Shown piece by piece: positions 22,455-35,954 of a stretch of DNA of 64,000 bases. A program made the position numbers and the translations under genes. How positions within the stretch are numbered: position 1 is the first letter of the stretch; the number at the start of each line of letters is the position of its first letter. The DNA is from Physella acuta. Lineage: Eukaryota; Mollusca; Gastropoda; Physidae. The notes beneath the pieces are model-generated. The model was not told where the DNA came from and did not search any database. It saw only the letters and a program-made list of their open reading frames with translations. The stretch is taken from the NCBI RefSeq assembly GCF_028476545.1, contig NW_026731649.1, positions 222,501 to 286,500 of the forward strand, read 5' to 3'.

Positions 22455-22900
22455 AAAGCCACCTCTCTTGACGTCAACTCCCCCTGCACAAAGCCACCTC
22501 TCTAGACGTCAACTCCCCCTGCACAAAGCCACCTCTCTAGACGTCAACTGCCCCTGCACAAAGCCACCTCTCTAGACATCAACTCCCCCTGCACAAAGCC
22601 ACCTCTCTAGACGTCTCCAACCCCCCCCCCCTTCCCAAACCACCTCTCTAGACGTCAACTCCCCCTGCACAAAGCCACCTCTCTAGACGTCAACTCCCCC
22701 TGCACAAAGCCACCTCTCTAGACATCAACTGCCCCTGCACAAAGCCACCTCTCTAGACATCAACTCCCCCTGCACAAAGCCACCTCTCTAGACATCAACT
22801 CCCCCTGCACAAAGCCACCTCTTTAGACGTCTCCCCCCTCCCCCTCACATATCCCCCTCTCTATACCCCCACCCCCACGTTACAAAGCCACCTTTCTAGA
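22455..22900. repeat. 35-bp C-rich minisatellite, about 12 copies
   Basis: Units: AAAGCCACCTCTCTAGACG then TCAACTCCCCCTGCAC; interrupted by C-rich inserts near 22621 and 22830. Confidence 0.92.
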
Positions 22901-23441
22901 CATCTGCTTAAAAAACAACATACGGCAACCGAAAAAAATATGTAAATATACAATGAATATTTTTTTAGGCTATTAACCTTTTGGGACTTAGTAGTTAAAA
23001 TTATTAATGCAAGGTCTAGGCAGTGGAGAAAAAAATTGAAAATCGATAATTCTGAATGTACTTAGACAGGAAGAGTTTTTATGTGAAACAGGATAAACTG
23101 TTAAAACAGGTTCACTATTAGTGTGTTTGGTGAGTTATTACTGACAGATTCGCCTTGAAAGTATGTTAGAGAACGACTTTTAAAAATGTTTTATTTTTAT
23201 TTTGTCACATTTACTTACAAGACATTTTCCCTATTTTTGTTGCTCTGATATACTTTGTAGTTTGGGGATGACCTTCTATTTGGACTAAGTCTATATAGCT
23301 TGGGATGACAGTGGTCTACTGATCTACTATGTGTACTAGATGTGATATATCACGTTTTACAACAACAAAAAAACACGTCTTTTTCTGTTAGACACTGTCA
23401 CACAATCTCACACTGCAGCTAAATGACACTGTTAGAGGACA
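22901..23441. other. AT-rich sequence with no recognised feature
   Basis: No gene, RNA or element end was recognised. Confidence 0.45.
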
Positions 23442-23887
23442 ACTGGGCGCTAATTATTAAGCGGGCGACGACCAACTGGGCGATTGTCAAGTGGTCGACG
23501 ACCGATTGTGCGAGTTAAAACACTGTTGTTGTTTTGTCAGGTTTAATGGCTATTTTAAAGTAGTTACAGTTATCACAATCAGCCACATTATAGAATTTCT
23601 TTCTGTAACCTCTTAATTAACGGAAAAGAACTAAATGTCTTTATTAATATTGAGCAACTTAATATCGTCCCCTATCCACTCATTGCCATCTTTGTAGATA
23701 GCCCCATTGTCACATCAACAGCTAGGGTCATATGTCAGCTTTGATATTTAAAAAAAAACTTTTATTGTGTTAATTTTCAAAACACGATATTAGTTCAATA
23801 GTCTTTATTTTGAATTAAAAAAGCAAAATAGTTTACGTAAATTAATATGTCGCCCACTTATCATCGCCCAGTAGGCAATCGCCCAGT
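23442..23887. mobile_element. Inverted-repeat element built from ACTGGGCGA modules (MITE-like)
   Basis: The left end is ACTGGGCGCTAATTATT and the right end, read inverted, ACTGGGCGATTGCCTACTGG. Each end carries several sub-terminal ACTGGGCGAT and GGGCGACGA or GTCGACGA modules in opposite orientation. It is 446 bp with an AT-rich centre and no coding. The flanks show at most a 3-bp ACA duplication, so I do not name the superfamily. Confidence 0.6.
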
Positions 23888-23936
23888 ACACCGTTATCAT
23901 GGCGGCCATCATGACCGAAATACGTTAAACACTGAC

Positions 23937-24012
23937 CTCAATACGATTATTTCATAACTCCAAGAGTTCATACAATTTGGCTCAATACGATTATTTCATA
24001 ACTCCAAGAGGC
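23937..24012. repeat. 43-bp tandem duplication
   Basis: CTCAATACGATTATTTCATA plus ACTCCAAGAG occurs twice, 43 nt apart. Confidence 0.85.
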
Positions 24013-24479
24013 AAAAAAGAACAAGCCTTTTGTTTGTGTCGGAATAAAGCGACCCATGTAAAGAAATAAAATGTAGCGTCTGTCTTTTTGAATAGCTAAC
24101 CAATTTAACAAGATCAATTTGGGTTGACATATAACAAGAAACCAGTGCGGCAAGTTCAAACGAAAACATTTCTTGGCCTAAAAGCTGTCACATGTTATTG
24201 TAAAACGTGTTCTGTCTTCACTTTTGTTCATACATAAGCCAATAAAAACCAATTAACTTTTTTATAATTAAAAAAAAATGAAATTAAGATTTCTCTCTGG
24301 ATTTGAAATAAAACAAAGCTATCACTTGATGCATGGCGTGTCTTTTCTTGTTTTCTTTGACAGATGCGCCACAAGGCTTATAATAATTTTTGTGCTTGTT
24401 TAAAAATGTGCCTGATAAATTTTTTCTTGACAGCTGTCTGACACGTGTGCTAAACGTTTTATTCAACTGGTGGCAGATA

Positions 24480-24945
24480 TTCTAGACATGGAATCCAAGA
24501 TTGGTCACAGAAATTCTAGACTTCGGCTCAACACTGGCGACTTATATTCTAGACTTGACACCAAGATTGGTGACTGGTATTCTAGACTTGACTTGAAGAT
24601 TGGCGACTGATATTCTAGACTTGACTTCAAGACTGGCGACTGATATTCTAGACTTGACTTCAAGATTGGCGACTGATATTCTAGACTTGACTTCAAGACT
24701 GGCGACTGATATTCTAAACTTGACTTCAAGATTGGTAACTGATGTTCTAGACTTGACTTCAAAATTGGCGACTGATATTCTAGACTTGACTTCAAAATTG
24801 GCGACTGATATTCTAGACTTGACTTCAAAATTGGTGACTGATATTCTAGACTTGACACTGAGATTGGCGACTGATATTCTAGACTTGACTTCAAGTCTCG
24901 ACTTGACGCTGAGATTGGCGATTGGTATTCTACACTTGTAATTTC
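24480..24945. repeat. 33-bp minisatellite, about 13 copies
   Basis: Core TGATATTCTAGACTTGACTT followed by CAAGATTGGCGAC. The 33-bp period leaves three overlapping open frames; none is a gene. Confidence 0.93.
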
Positions 24946-26160
24946 GGAGATTAGCTACTAATATCGTAATCATATTTGTAACTTTGATCTAAACCACGCT
25001 TAAAAAACCCACTCCTCAGAAATTAACCCCTTACTCCAGAGTACCAACTAGGCAACTACTTATTCCCCTATGAACCATCACTCCTCCATATTTAACCCTT
25101 TAACTCCCTACACATTAACCCCCTCAATCTCAATGATTAACCCCTAATTTCTGATAATTACCGCCATTATCTCACGAATAACACTGTCATTCTATAATGA
25201 ACATTTCCAATTATTACAAATGAACTCGATGACAACCCCACAGTGAACATTCGATTTACTGCACGTGTTGAAGTCACTGCTAGTCGCCCTGATTTTAAAA
25301 CACATCTAAAGAGAAGAATTCTTTCTTTACCCATAACCTCTAATTTAAACCACAACTAAGTCAGAATATGGGGGATTACAAGATGACTTTTGTTGACTAC
25401 TTACTTACAAAAATACACAGAAGCTTCAAAAAATTTAAAAAAAAAAAAGAAAAAAAAGAAGAAAGAAAGGAATCAAAAATTTAAATGTTAAAAGTATGAG
25501 ATTTTTTCAGAGATTTGTTTCTATAGCTTTTGTTGATACTTATCTGAATTATTCAACGAACTCCGGTAGGAGATTGTCCAAACTCAGTACAGAGCACCCA
25601 CATTTCAGGTGACGTCATGGGGATAAATGAGGCTTTAATTACAGAATCGCTTGAGTTGTTTTAATGAAGGGTATGCTAAAATATTTGGGCATTTAGTTTT
25701 TTAATGAAACAAAAACGTTATAAGCGGGAAATCTGTAATTACCGGTTAGAAGCTTCCAGTTTTTAATGGCATTTTTTTAAATAAATGAGTTCATTCTATC
25801 GGATAATTGGATTGGATTTATTAGATTCCACATGTCCAACAGCTTATATTGGCTAAATGTGTTTGATTTAAATAGCAGGTATCAGTACAAATGATGGTGA
25901 TTAAACTGACCACTGGACTTAGATCGCCAGCATATATTCTTGTAGGCAATGAAGTAGTGCCTTATACAAGAGGCATAGGGTATCACATTAACATCATCAA
26001 CCACAGGTATGGAGGGAGGGGTGGGGGTGCTTAATTGGTTGTATGTGAGTACTGGTCTAAAGGTCAGAGTTCAAAATGTCTACCGATCTAAAGGTCAGAG
26101 TTCAACGTTTCTATTAGTCTAAAGGTCAGCGTTTAAAGTGTTAAATGATCAAATTATTAA
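24946..26160. other. Unassigned sequence
   Basis: No gene seen. 25010-25170 is poor in G on the plus strand with loose TTAACCCCT repeats; 25433-25475 is a purine tract. Confidence 0.45.
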
Positions 26161-26249
26161 AGTGATAAAAGAAGCTTCATTGTCCGACATCAGGTCGGAG
26201 TAGATGGATGACTACACGCGAGAATTTTCTTCATGTGTACAACCTTCTT

Positions 26250-26412
26250 CAGTAGAACGTCCCTTAGTCCACCCAGCTCTGATGGGTACCTAACTCATGC
26301 TAGGGAAAGTAAAGGCGGCTGGGCATAGTGCTGACCACACATTCCCTTCACATGCCGAGGTAAAGAAACAAATGGACTACTTCATCTGCCCAATGTATCG
26401 CTAGATCTTAAG
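26250..26412 (+). mobile_element. SINE family A copy, 5'-truncated or head diverged
   Basis: Body motifs CCCAGCTCTGATGGGTACCT, GGGCATAGTGCTGACCACAC and CATGCCGAGGTAAAG are kept, ending CGCTAGATCTTA. The tRNA-like head is not clear upstream. Confidence 0.82.
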
Positions 26413-26569
26413 AGGATTCTTCACATAATGTAACCTTCTCGAGTAAGTCATTAGGATCAGTGGGCTCGAGGTGCTAAAACTATTCACTACCAGCTGATCT
26501 TGACAACAACGACTTGTCAACATCTAAGAGGCCGTGTGGGGGCCGCTGATTCAAGCAAATCAGCATGAC

Positions 26570-26815
26570 TTTAAGACAGAACATGACTTTTGTATTGAAC
26601 ATGACTTTAGCAAAGAACATGACTTCACTTCAGAAGATGACTTAAGGATATAACAAGACTTCGGTATTGAACATGAATTTAGGATAGAACACGACGTAAG
26701 CATAGATTGTGACTTTAGGATAACACATGACTTTAGAATAGAAAATAATTTCAGCATAGAACATGACTTTAGGATAGAACATGACTTTAGGATAGAATAT
26801 GACTTTAGCACGTGA
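26570..26815. repeat. Degenerate 18-bp repeat
   Basis: ATGACTTTAGGATAGAAC with many variants, about 14 copies, thinning out to 26950. Confidence 0.8.
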
Positions 26816-27244
26816 GGTTACTAAGCATGACCAGCATAACTTAAGAATAGAAGTCTTCAGCAGGAATAGAGCATAGGATATGACTTAAGCATTGAAAGTT
26901 ACATAGAAAGGATAGAACATGACTTCAGCATTAAATATGACTTAGATCATAAGACGAATACAAAACATGGGAACACCTCATTAGCCGCCCCCCCCCCCCC
27001 CCTCAAGCCTGTATGAAATTCATCGACCAGCAATCACTATTCGCTTCTTCCCTAGATCATCTTTTCCTTACAAGACCCCCCCCCCCCCCGCAACCCCCAC
27101 CCTCCCATTTTGTTTATGCTTTAATTTTCGCGAGCTAAATTGTTATCATGGGCCTAATGACTAGAGGGAACGGAAATCCCCGAAAAGGCACGGGAAAAAC
27201 TTAAAAGAGTTTATTTTAAAAAAAAACAGTGCAGGGAAAATGGA

Positions 27245-27425
27245 TGATTCGCCTCAGTGTGATATGACAGCACTGTATAACATGTAAGATAATACATGGA
27301 GTGATATGAAAGCACTGTATGACATGGAAGATATGACATGGAGTAATATAACAGCACTGTATGACATGCAATATACGACAAGGAGCAACATGACAGCTCT
27401 GTATGACATGATAGATATGACATCT
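27245..27425. repeat. About 30-bp degenerate repeat, six copies
   Basis: Units of ACAGCACTGTATGACATG followed by variable GAAGATATGA. C runs lie just upstream (about 26988-27002, 27077-27090). Confidence 0.78.
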
Positions 27426-28479
27426 ACCCGCAACAAGTGAAGTTTTATCGATGAGTTCTTATCGCCTCTAATAGATATTTTGCTCAAATGTGATTGACAC
27501 ATAAAAAATGAACAGATTTTTTTTTTAAATTACCAAAATTGTTTTCATGAAATTAACTTAAAGTAATATTTGATTCCAACTTTCGTTAGCAATTCGTCGA
27601 CAGAAAAATCCCGAACTAATCTTTAAAAAATCATAATTTCCAATTAAATATAGAAAATAAACATATATTAGTCTCCAATTATTTGAACCATATGTCACAC
27701 ACTTAACAACGGAAACACGAAGATAAACCCTCAACCCTCTACAAAAACATATCCCCCTACCAATTATACACCCCTGCCCCCCACCAAACGTACATACATA
27801 TATATCCCACAAGGAACCCCCCCCCCCCCCAAATCGTGAGTTCTGTTTGTTCTGATCACTAGACCCGGGTCAAACTTTTGCTCCCCATATCGATCGTCTG
27901 GCATCAGGAAATCAGGGCAGCGACTCAAATATCCATATCAATTTGTCACATTTGCCCCATTCTCCTCATTTCCCTGCATGCTCATCTTCCCACCCCCACC
28001 CTAAACCCCTCCACCCCCGAGCCTGTAAATACACGTGAATTATTTTGTTCGAGATTGTTAAAAAAAACGTAACATTACAATGTAAAATCACGTTCACGAC
28101 ATACATCAGTGACCTGTTTGATTATTTTAAAAATAAAACGTGAGTTATTACAATCATTTTTTGACACTATCAATAGCACGTCAAATGGGCCAAATCTGAT
28201 GAAAGCTGAAAGTATATTAATAGTGCAGCAATTAACCCCCACCCCCCACCCCACAAATATGCAACAAAACCACCACACGCCCCCTCAAGACACCCAAGAG
28301 AGAGGATCCTAATACACGACACGACCAGTCTATGTATAGTTGTCTTACCCAAAGTTAGAAGGACGATTTCTTTTTTTCGATACTGTTGACGAGTTAGCAT
28401 CTTATTTTTAACGCGACTTGCGTGAAGATGATGACAGTTAGAGAACAACAGTAAGATGACTAGTATCTCTATAGGTGGC
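27426..28479. other. Unassigned sequence
   Basis: No gene was recognised. A C run lies at about 27819-27830 and a C-rich patch at 28232-28255. Confidence 0.45.
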
Positions 28480-29155
28480 CACAATAGCACGACATCCACC
28501 CCTAGAGTGGGTCTAGCACCACATCCACCCCTAGAGTGGGTCTGTGGCCACATTAGCACCACATCCACCCCTAGAGTGGGTCTAGCACCACATCCACCCC
28601 TAGAGTGGGTCTGTGTTAGCACCACATCCACCCCTAGAGTGGGTCTAGCACCACATCCACCCCTAGAGTGGGTCTAGCACCACATCCACCCCTAGAGTGG
28701 GTCTGTGTTAGCACCACATCCACCCCTAGAGTGGCTCTGTGTTAGCACCACATCCACCCCTAGAGTGGCTCTGTGTTAGCACCACATCCACCCCTAGAGT
28801 GAGTCTAGCACCATATCCACCCCTAGAGTGGGTCTGTGTTAGCACCACATCCACCCCTAGAGTGGGTCTGTGTTAGCACCACATCCACCCCTAGAGTGAG
28901 TCTAGCACCATATCCACCCCTAGAGTGGGTCTAGCACCACATCCACCCCTAGAGTGGGTCTAGCACCACATCCACCCCTAGAGTGAGTCTAGCACCACAT
29001 CCACCCCTAGAGTGGGTCTAGCACCACATCCACCCCTAGAGTGGGTCTAGCACCACATCCACCCCTAGAGTGGGTCTAGCACCACATCCACCCCTAGAGT
29101 GGGTCTAGCACCACATCCACCCGTTAGAGAGGGGTCTGTGTTAGCACCACATCCA
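28480..29155. repeat. 29/35-bp minisatellite, about 22 copies
   Basis: Core CACATCCACCCCTAGAGTGG then GTCTAGCAC; the longer unit adds TGTGTTA. Short and long units alternate irregularly. Confidence 0.94.
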
Positions 29156-30094
29156 CCTACAGATTCTGTTGGCTCTGCTATCACGAACATTACTAGTGGC
29201 CTTCAGTTACCATACTAACAACGATCCTAGGGGCCATTCTCTTGCCACCCTTAAACAAGGTGGCCATGCCACACCCAACTCTGTATTAAGGGCCGTTGTA
29301 TTGCCACACTCAAACTAAAATATTGTCCATGTTAGCGGCCCCCCCCCCCCCCAGCCTAGAATTAGTATCCACGATCATTCCCCCTCTCCTCCCATTACAA
29401 TGGGATCTTCATAACGAGTCCATGTTTTATACACCTAACCAAGGAAAACACGGTTTTCCCACTAATGTATTTTTCATGAAAAACAGCGACAGCTCACGCC
29501 CAGGCTAATTATAGGTACAAAACCAATGACATCGGAAATTCCCTAAAAACATTCATTGTGTGATAAATGATATTCGGTCAATGCTAAATTTCGTTTGGAA
29601 TTCCCGTTGGAGTTGCAACAATCTAGTAGACAGATTCCCCGATAGGACGATACACGGGGGTTTTTGCTGTACAATGTTACTGCTCGGCTAGAACAACAGG
29701 GAAGAAAGGAATAAAAAAGATAGATGTGTTTACAAGATGCGGTCCGTGGGCCAAATCCGGTCCTCGTTCTCTCAGCTGGCTCAAGAGTTATGAGAGGTTT
29801 TTAGTAAGGAATCTGATTACTACCCTAAATATCCCACGTAGTGTATGAAATATTTTAAAATACGCCACTGTTAATGGCTTGTTACTAATGAGACAGTATT
29901 TAACGTTTGATGAACCAACTTGGAATGTGTGTAATAGAAATTTGAATAAACTAAACTTCTGACGTCAGATCAACAAGCTATACCAATTCTAAACCTCGTT
30001 AACTAGCGTATAGTCTGCTTTATAAAATTACTTGGCGATTAAATGTAGATGTGACCCGTACAGTTAGTTATTTCATGGACACACAAAGGTAGCG
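29156..30094. other. Unassigned sequence
   Basis: No gene seen. There is a C13 run at about 29339-29352 and a perfect TGACGTCA at 29960-29967. Confidence 0.45.
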
Positions 30095-31442
30095 ATGGGA
30101 AAATCTGATCTTTGTTCGAGTACTAATTCTGATCTTTGCTCTACCTGATGTAGCTAGCGCAAATTGTGATCTTTGCTCTCTCTCAGATATTGCAGGACAA
30201 AATCTGATCTTTACTCTCTCAGATGTAGCAGGACAAAATCTGATCTTCTCTCTCTCAGATGTAGTGAGGACAAAATCTGATCTTTACTCTCTCAGATATT
30301 GCAGGACAAAATCTGATCTTTACTCTCTCAGATATTGCAGAACAAAATCTGATCTTTACTCTCTCAGATGTAGCAGGACAAAATCTGATCTTCTCTCTCT
30401 CAGATGTAGTGAGGACAAAATCTGATCTTTACTCTCTCAGATATTGCAGGACAAAATCTGATCTTTACTCTCTCAGATATTGCAGAACAAAATCTGATCT
30501 TTACTCTCTCAGATATTGCAGAACAAAATCTGATCTTTACTCTCTCAGATATTGCAGGACAAAATCTGATCTTTACTCTCTCAGATATTGCAGGACAAAA
30601 TCTGATCTTTACTCTCTCAGATATTGCAGGACAAAATCTGATCTTTACTCTCTCAGATATTGCAGGACAAAATCTGATCTTTACTCTCTCAGATGTAGCA
30701 GAACAAAATCTGATCTTTACTCTCTCAGATATTGCAGAACAAAATCTGATCTTTACTCTCTCAGATATTGCAGAACAAAATCTGATCTTTACTCTCTCAG
30801 ATATTGCAGGACAAAATCTGATCTTTACTCTCTCAGATATTGCAGAACAAAATCTGATCTTTACTCTCTCAGATATTGCAGAACAAAATCTGATCTTTAC
30901 TCTCTCAGATATTGCAGGACAAAATCTGATCTTTACTCTCTCAGATATTGCAGGACAAAATCTGATCTTTACTCTCTCAGATATTGCAGGACAAAATCTG
31001 ATCTTTACTCTCTCAGATATTGCAGGACAAAATCTGATCTTTACTCTCTCAGATATTGCAGGACAAAATCTGATCTTTACTCTCTCAGATATTGCAGGAC
31101 AAAATCTGATCTTTACTCTCTCAGATATTGCAGGACAAAATCTGATCTTTACTCTCTCAGATATTGCAGGACAAAATCTGATCTTTACTCTCTCAGATAT
31201 TGCAGGACAAAATCTGATCTTTGCTCTCTCAGATATTGCAGGACAAAATCTGATCTTTACTCTCTCAGATATTGCAGGACAAAATCTGATCTTTACTCTC
31301 TCAGATATTGCAGGACAAAATCTGATCTTTACTCTCTCAGATATTGCAGGACAAAATCTGATCTTTGCTCTCTCAGATATTGCAGGACAAAATCTGATCT
31401 TTACTCTCTCAGAATTAGCGAGAACAAAATCTGATCTTTGCT
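30095..31442. repeat. 36-bp minisatellite, about 36 copies
   Basis: Units contain CAAAATCTGATCTTTACTCT and CTCAGATATTGCAG. GGAC and GAAC variants alternate in blocks and a few units carry GATGTAGC. The 341-residue plus-strand frame (12-residue period) exists only because 36 is divisible by three. Confidence 0.95.
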
Positions 31443-31589
31443 CTCATTGTGTAATCAGAGAATTTAATTGGAAAGAAGCCATTAATTTGAGCGGCGTCTG
31501 ATCCATTAGCTGAGGCCAAGATAACATTTTAAAACAGTTGTGCTCTGTAATCACCTGTTGTATCTTGTAGACCTTGTCTGGTTCGAGAA

Positions 31590-31850
31590 CATCCCACACG
31601 ATGTAAATCTTTTACAGCGGAGATAGATTTACAAAATACTAGACGTAAATCATTTACAGCGGAGATAGCTTTACAAAATACAAGATGTAAATCATTTACA
31701 GCGGAGATAGCTTTATAAAATACTAGACGTAAATCATTTACAGCGGAGATAGCTTTACAAAATACTCGGGTAAATCATTTACAACGAAGATAGCTTTACA
31801 AAATACTTTACGTAAATTACTTACAGCAGCGATAGCTTTACAAAATGCAT
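31590..31850. repeat. About 43-bp minisatellite, six copies
   Basis: Units of GTAAATCATTTACAGCGGAG then ATAGCTTTACAAAATACTAG; the outer copies are diverged. Confidence 0.9.
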
Positions 31851-31880
31851 GAAAAAATTATTCTACCTAGTACGGGACTT

Positions 31881-32111
31881 AGTGAAATTAAAGTTTCCTT
31901 TCGGGGCGGGTGAAGTAGAACTCACCTGTTTCATTATATAAAGGCATAGTTTTGTAAGTAATATACCCAACCGATTCTACTTTCCCTAATTTAAGCTAGA
32001 TATCCATTAGAGTTGGGTGGACTCAGCGACATTCTACCACTCCAGCCAGGGTCCCGTACTCAAAGTATTCTGGTTAGCAGACCGACGCTCTACCATTCGA
32101 CCACATAGTCC
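31881..32111 (-). mobile_element. SINE family A copy, full length, with perfect 12-bp target duplication
   Basis: AGTACGGGACTT flanks it exactly (31869-31880 and 32112-32123). On the minus strand it begins with a tRNA-like head (GTGGTCGAATGGTAGAGCG), passes the core (CCCAACTCTAATGGATATCT) and ends near GAGTTCTACTTCACCCG. Length is 231 bp. This copy best defines the family borders. Confidence 0.9.
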
Positions 32112-32159
32112 AGTACGGGACTTGCAGTTGATAAAGTCTTCAGTATAGAATCTCGTAGT

Positions 32160-32232
32160 TTGTTTGTGTGTGTATGTGTGTGTGCGTGTGTGTGTGTGCG
32201 TGTGTGTGTGTGCGTGTGTGTGTGTGTGTTAT
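32160..32232. repeat. (TG)n microsatellite
   Basis: TG repeats broken by regular GC substitutions (TGTGTGTGCG). Confidence 0.9.
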
Positions 32233-32547
32233 ATAAAATGTTTTCTAATACCGAAATATGTTTTATCGTCTCTTTGGTTTAAAAACTTAATGTTCCGTTT
32301 TGTGGCTATGTTTATTAACGTGTACTAGTAAACTACCCGTCTTTCATTTGGTTGTAACGGGCCGATCAGTTTGAAGACATCTAGGTGCAATGCACTCTAA
32401 ATGGTAATACATTCCGATACCAGCAAAGGCCGAGCTATTCGACTGGACCACGTTGATTGACAAGTTGAATTCCAGCTACTACAATCTGTACTGGCCAGAA
32501 TTTTCTCGTGAACTTACACCATTCAAAAGTTGCCCGTTTTTCGCCCA

Positions 32548-32549
<2 letters not shown>

Positions 32550-32602
<53 letters not shown>
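32550..32602. repeat. (CT)n microsatellite
   Basis: About 24 CT units followed by CACTCACTCATCC. Confidence 0.93.
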
Positions 32603-32603
<1 letters not shown>

Positions 32604-33250
32604 ACTCATCCACCCTGGCATCAAGTGGTTGCCAGATTTTTTAATTCCAGGAAATCTCCCTCATTGAGGGGTAGACGAGAATTTCGCGGGAGAATTTAAT
32701 TGCATTGTACCCTCCCAAGAGGGAGTTCCGGATTGATTAAAAAAGCGAATTGAAAAGGTAAAGCTGAATGGCGGCAGGACGAGACTTTGCGAGACTTGAC
32801 TCTTCCTTGTGTTCAAACGGTTTTAATCATCTCAAAGTTATTTGATGGATTTGTTTTTGTATTTTCAATAAGCTGTAATTACCGGAAAAAGATAACGGGG
32901 TCGATCACGTGACCTTTAGCTAGCAGACGTAACGTGACATAATCGGCGTGACACCGTTCTGAAATATTTTTGTCAGACATCATAAGTTTTTAAAAAAAAT
33001 TTAAATTTTTTTTTTTTTGGGCACTCGACTGATTTTTCACCTCATCGTACTTTGCCTAATTAATTAGAAGCTCGCGCGCATGCGGTGACGGGCAACGACC
33101 GGAAAAAATTGTGACGTAAGAAAAATGGCAATCAAGGAACGGGTATCACGTGATTTAATGTAATGGGCGTGGCGAGACGTGGTCATAACTTATTCGAGTT
33201 GGACCTCAACCAGCGAGTACTGGTTGACCCCGGCAAGTACTGGCTAACCC
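32603..33250. other. Unassigned sequence
   Basis: No gene or element was recognised; the plus-strand open frames that start in the CT tract are not supported. Confidence 0.45.
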
Positions 33251-33254
33251 GGAC

Positions 33255-33505
<251 letters not shown>

Positions 33506-34914
33506 TGTATATGGATCCACCATTCCACTAACGCAACAATACTGGAATCACCATGCCATTCAGATCACTATGACTAAGGGGCTGTAAGTTGTAGAATGTA
33601 CTAGAAAGTCATCCATCATTCCAAAACACTCGATTGCCTGTTTGAACCCAGAGGTCAGGAGGTCTAAATTGGATGTAGAAACTATCTGATGATGTCTACC
33701 GCTGAAGCCGCCATTTTGTACTGCAGACATGCGCACTGACGCCCGGTGTTGTCGTAAGCTTGTTGTGATGGTGTTGTTTGGTGGTGATGAAGTGAGGCCG
33801 TAGATTATGGAAATGATGCCAGAATTGGACTCACAGACAGGTTAATCCTGCTACATGCGCAGCGACTGATCCTTACCAAGAACTTATTAAGATCATAGCC
33901 AGAAGTTCTTAAAATAGCAAGTAGGTTATAAGCCAGGAAATGACGTAATTACTATACTAGGTTATTTGCTATGGTCTCTTGTTAGGCTTAGATATTAATT
34001 CAGCGCCTTGTTTTGTTTATAGAGCTAAATGAAGAAAAATTTTGCATGCAATAATGATCTTTTTAGCTGAAATTATTTTGGAAAAACAAAAAAATTATAG
34101 TTATTTGAAAATGTTATATTTTGCATTGACACTGATCGTTCACTGAGTCCTAGAATAATTTTTTCCAAGTCCACTTTACCCATTTACATTTTTTATATTT
34201 GTTATAGTCGTACACAAATGGAACAACTAGCCGTCAAACGAATATTATGACATATGACGTATACGTCATCAGATTCATTATACAATGGGTCAGATGTCGT
34301 CTGCATGACATCTGTCAACTCCATGCTGCATGTCATACGTCTGCCACGTCGACTTTTGTCCCTGGCACCTCTTGGAGAAAATCCCAGAAAAAAAAAATCT
34401 CAAACGCCCGGCTTAAAGATAAACGCAATATTTTTTACGCTAATCCTAACTTGACGCCCGCTCTAAGGGAAGAAAACAGGGGCCATGAAAAGCAAGGATG
34501 AGTAGCTGGCCTTGTTTGTCGTTAACCTCTGGCCTGCTACATCCGGGTTCGCCGGGAATAAATCGGAGATCATAAATGGCCCGTGTTTTTTTACATTCCT
34601 ATCATCGCCTCGTCTTGCTCGCCAGATTTTTGTCCATTTGATGCCATATCTTTTAAGCTTTGTGTTCTTTGATGGAGATTCAAACAGGATGGGGGGAGAG
34701 GGGTGTTTGTATACTTGCCATATAGTTTATCTGTCGAGCGATTCAAAATTACAATTTTTTGTATTTATGTGGTAAACCATTTTAAAAAAATGTTTGAATG
34801 TTCAGAGATATCTGATATCTATTCTATAACATGCGCAGATGAGCGCCTAGGTGAGAGGTTACTACAGAAGAGTTCGAACAATAATCTAGTAATGAAAAGT
34901 TAATGAAGTTATCA
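33506..34914. other. Unassigned sequence
   Basis: No gene recognised. Short frames at 34247-34501 and 34512-34775 have no domain or splice support. Confidence 0.45.
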
Positions 34915-34916
34915 AA

Positions 34917-35086
<170 letters not shown>

Positions 35087-35525
35087 GTCCCGGTTAGAAC
35101 GGCTAATCATATTTTGCTTTTAAAGATATTTTTGATCATGTATAAATTGTAGTATCCATACACTTGCTGACCTTGACCGCTAATTAGGAATAAAATTGTA
35201 TACTAATTATTTCCTAGCTTATTTGATTATAAAATGAAATGGACGTCTATTAGAGAACCGGAAGTTGATTTTTTCAGCCAATTACATTGCATCAGTATCG
35301 TCTAATTGCATTGCGTCAGTTTGGGGTAATTTAGCCCGCATCCCGAGGGAAACATTTAGGTCAAAAACTTGTGATTGTCTGTAAATTTGTGTCTAAATTA
35401 AAAATTAAAAGAAAGATTTCTTCTGCATTTGAAGTTTGTTTGATGTGTTTATATTATAAATAACAAACTGTTTAGATGATGTAACAAGTAAGTCATGTGA
35501 TATGTCGTGTTTCTTTCAAATTTCC

Positions 35526-35636
<111 letters not shown>

Positions 35637-35954
35637 CTTTATTTAATAACTGTAACAACAGTAGGCACGATACGATATATTATTGTATTAAGTAAAATAT
35701 CAGAACAAACCATTGTAATCAAGTCAACCTTTCATCTTAATGAAAATTATACATTATCGTTGCTCTTAATTAATGTTCAAAGCAGCGGTTTTTGCGTCAC
35801 TTACTTTCAAAAACGGAAGCTATTGTCGTACACCCGAAAGAAAGTGACCAGTTAAAAATGTCTTCAAGACGCAAGATGTGCGTCATAAAGTTTTATTTTT
35901 AGCAACATTTCATTTTTGGCCAACTTTCTTTTTCGTCGTCTTCTCCGTTCTTAA

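Noticed and set aside
30409-31434. 341-codon RTKSDLYSLRYC repeat protein
   Set aside because: Result of the 36-bp period; no signal peptide, no non-repeat domain, and edge units decay as plain DNA repeats do.
28480-31442. CRISPR-like direct repeats
   Set aside because: Head-to-tail units with no unique spacers, in animal DNA; these are minisatellites.
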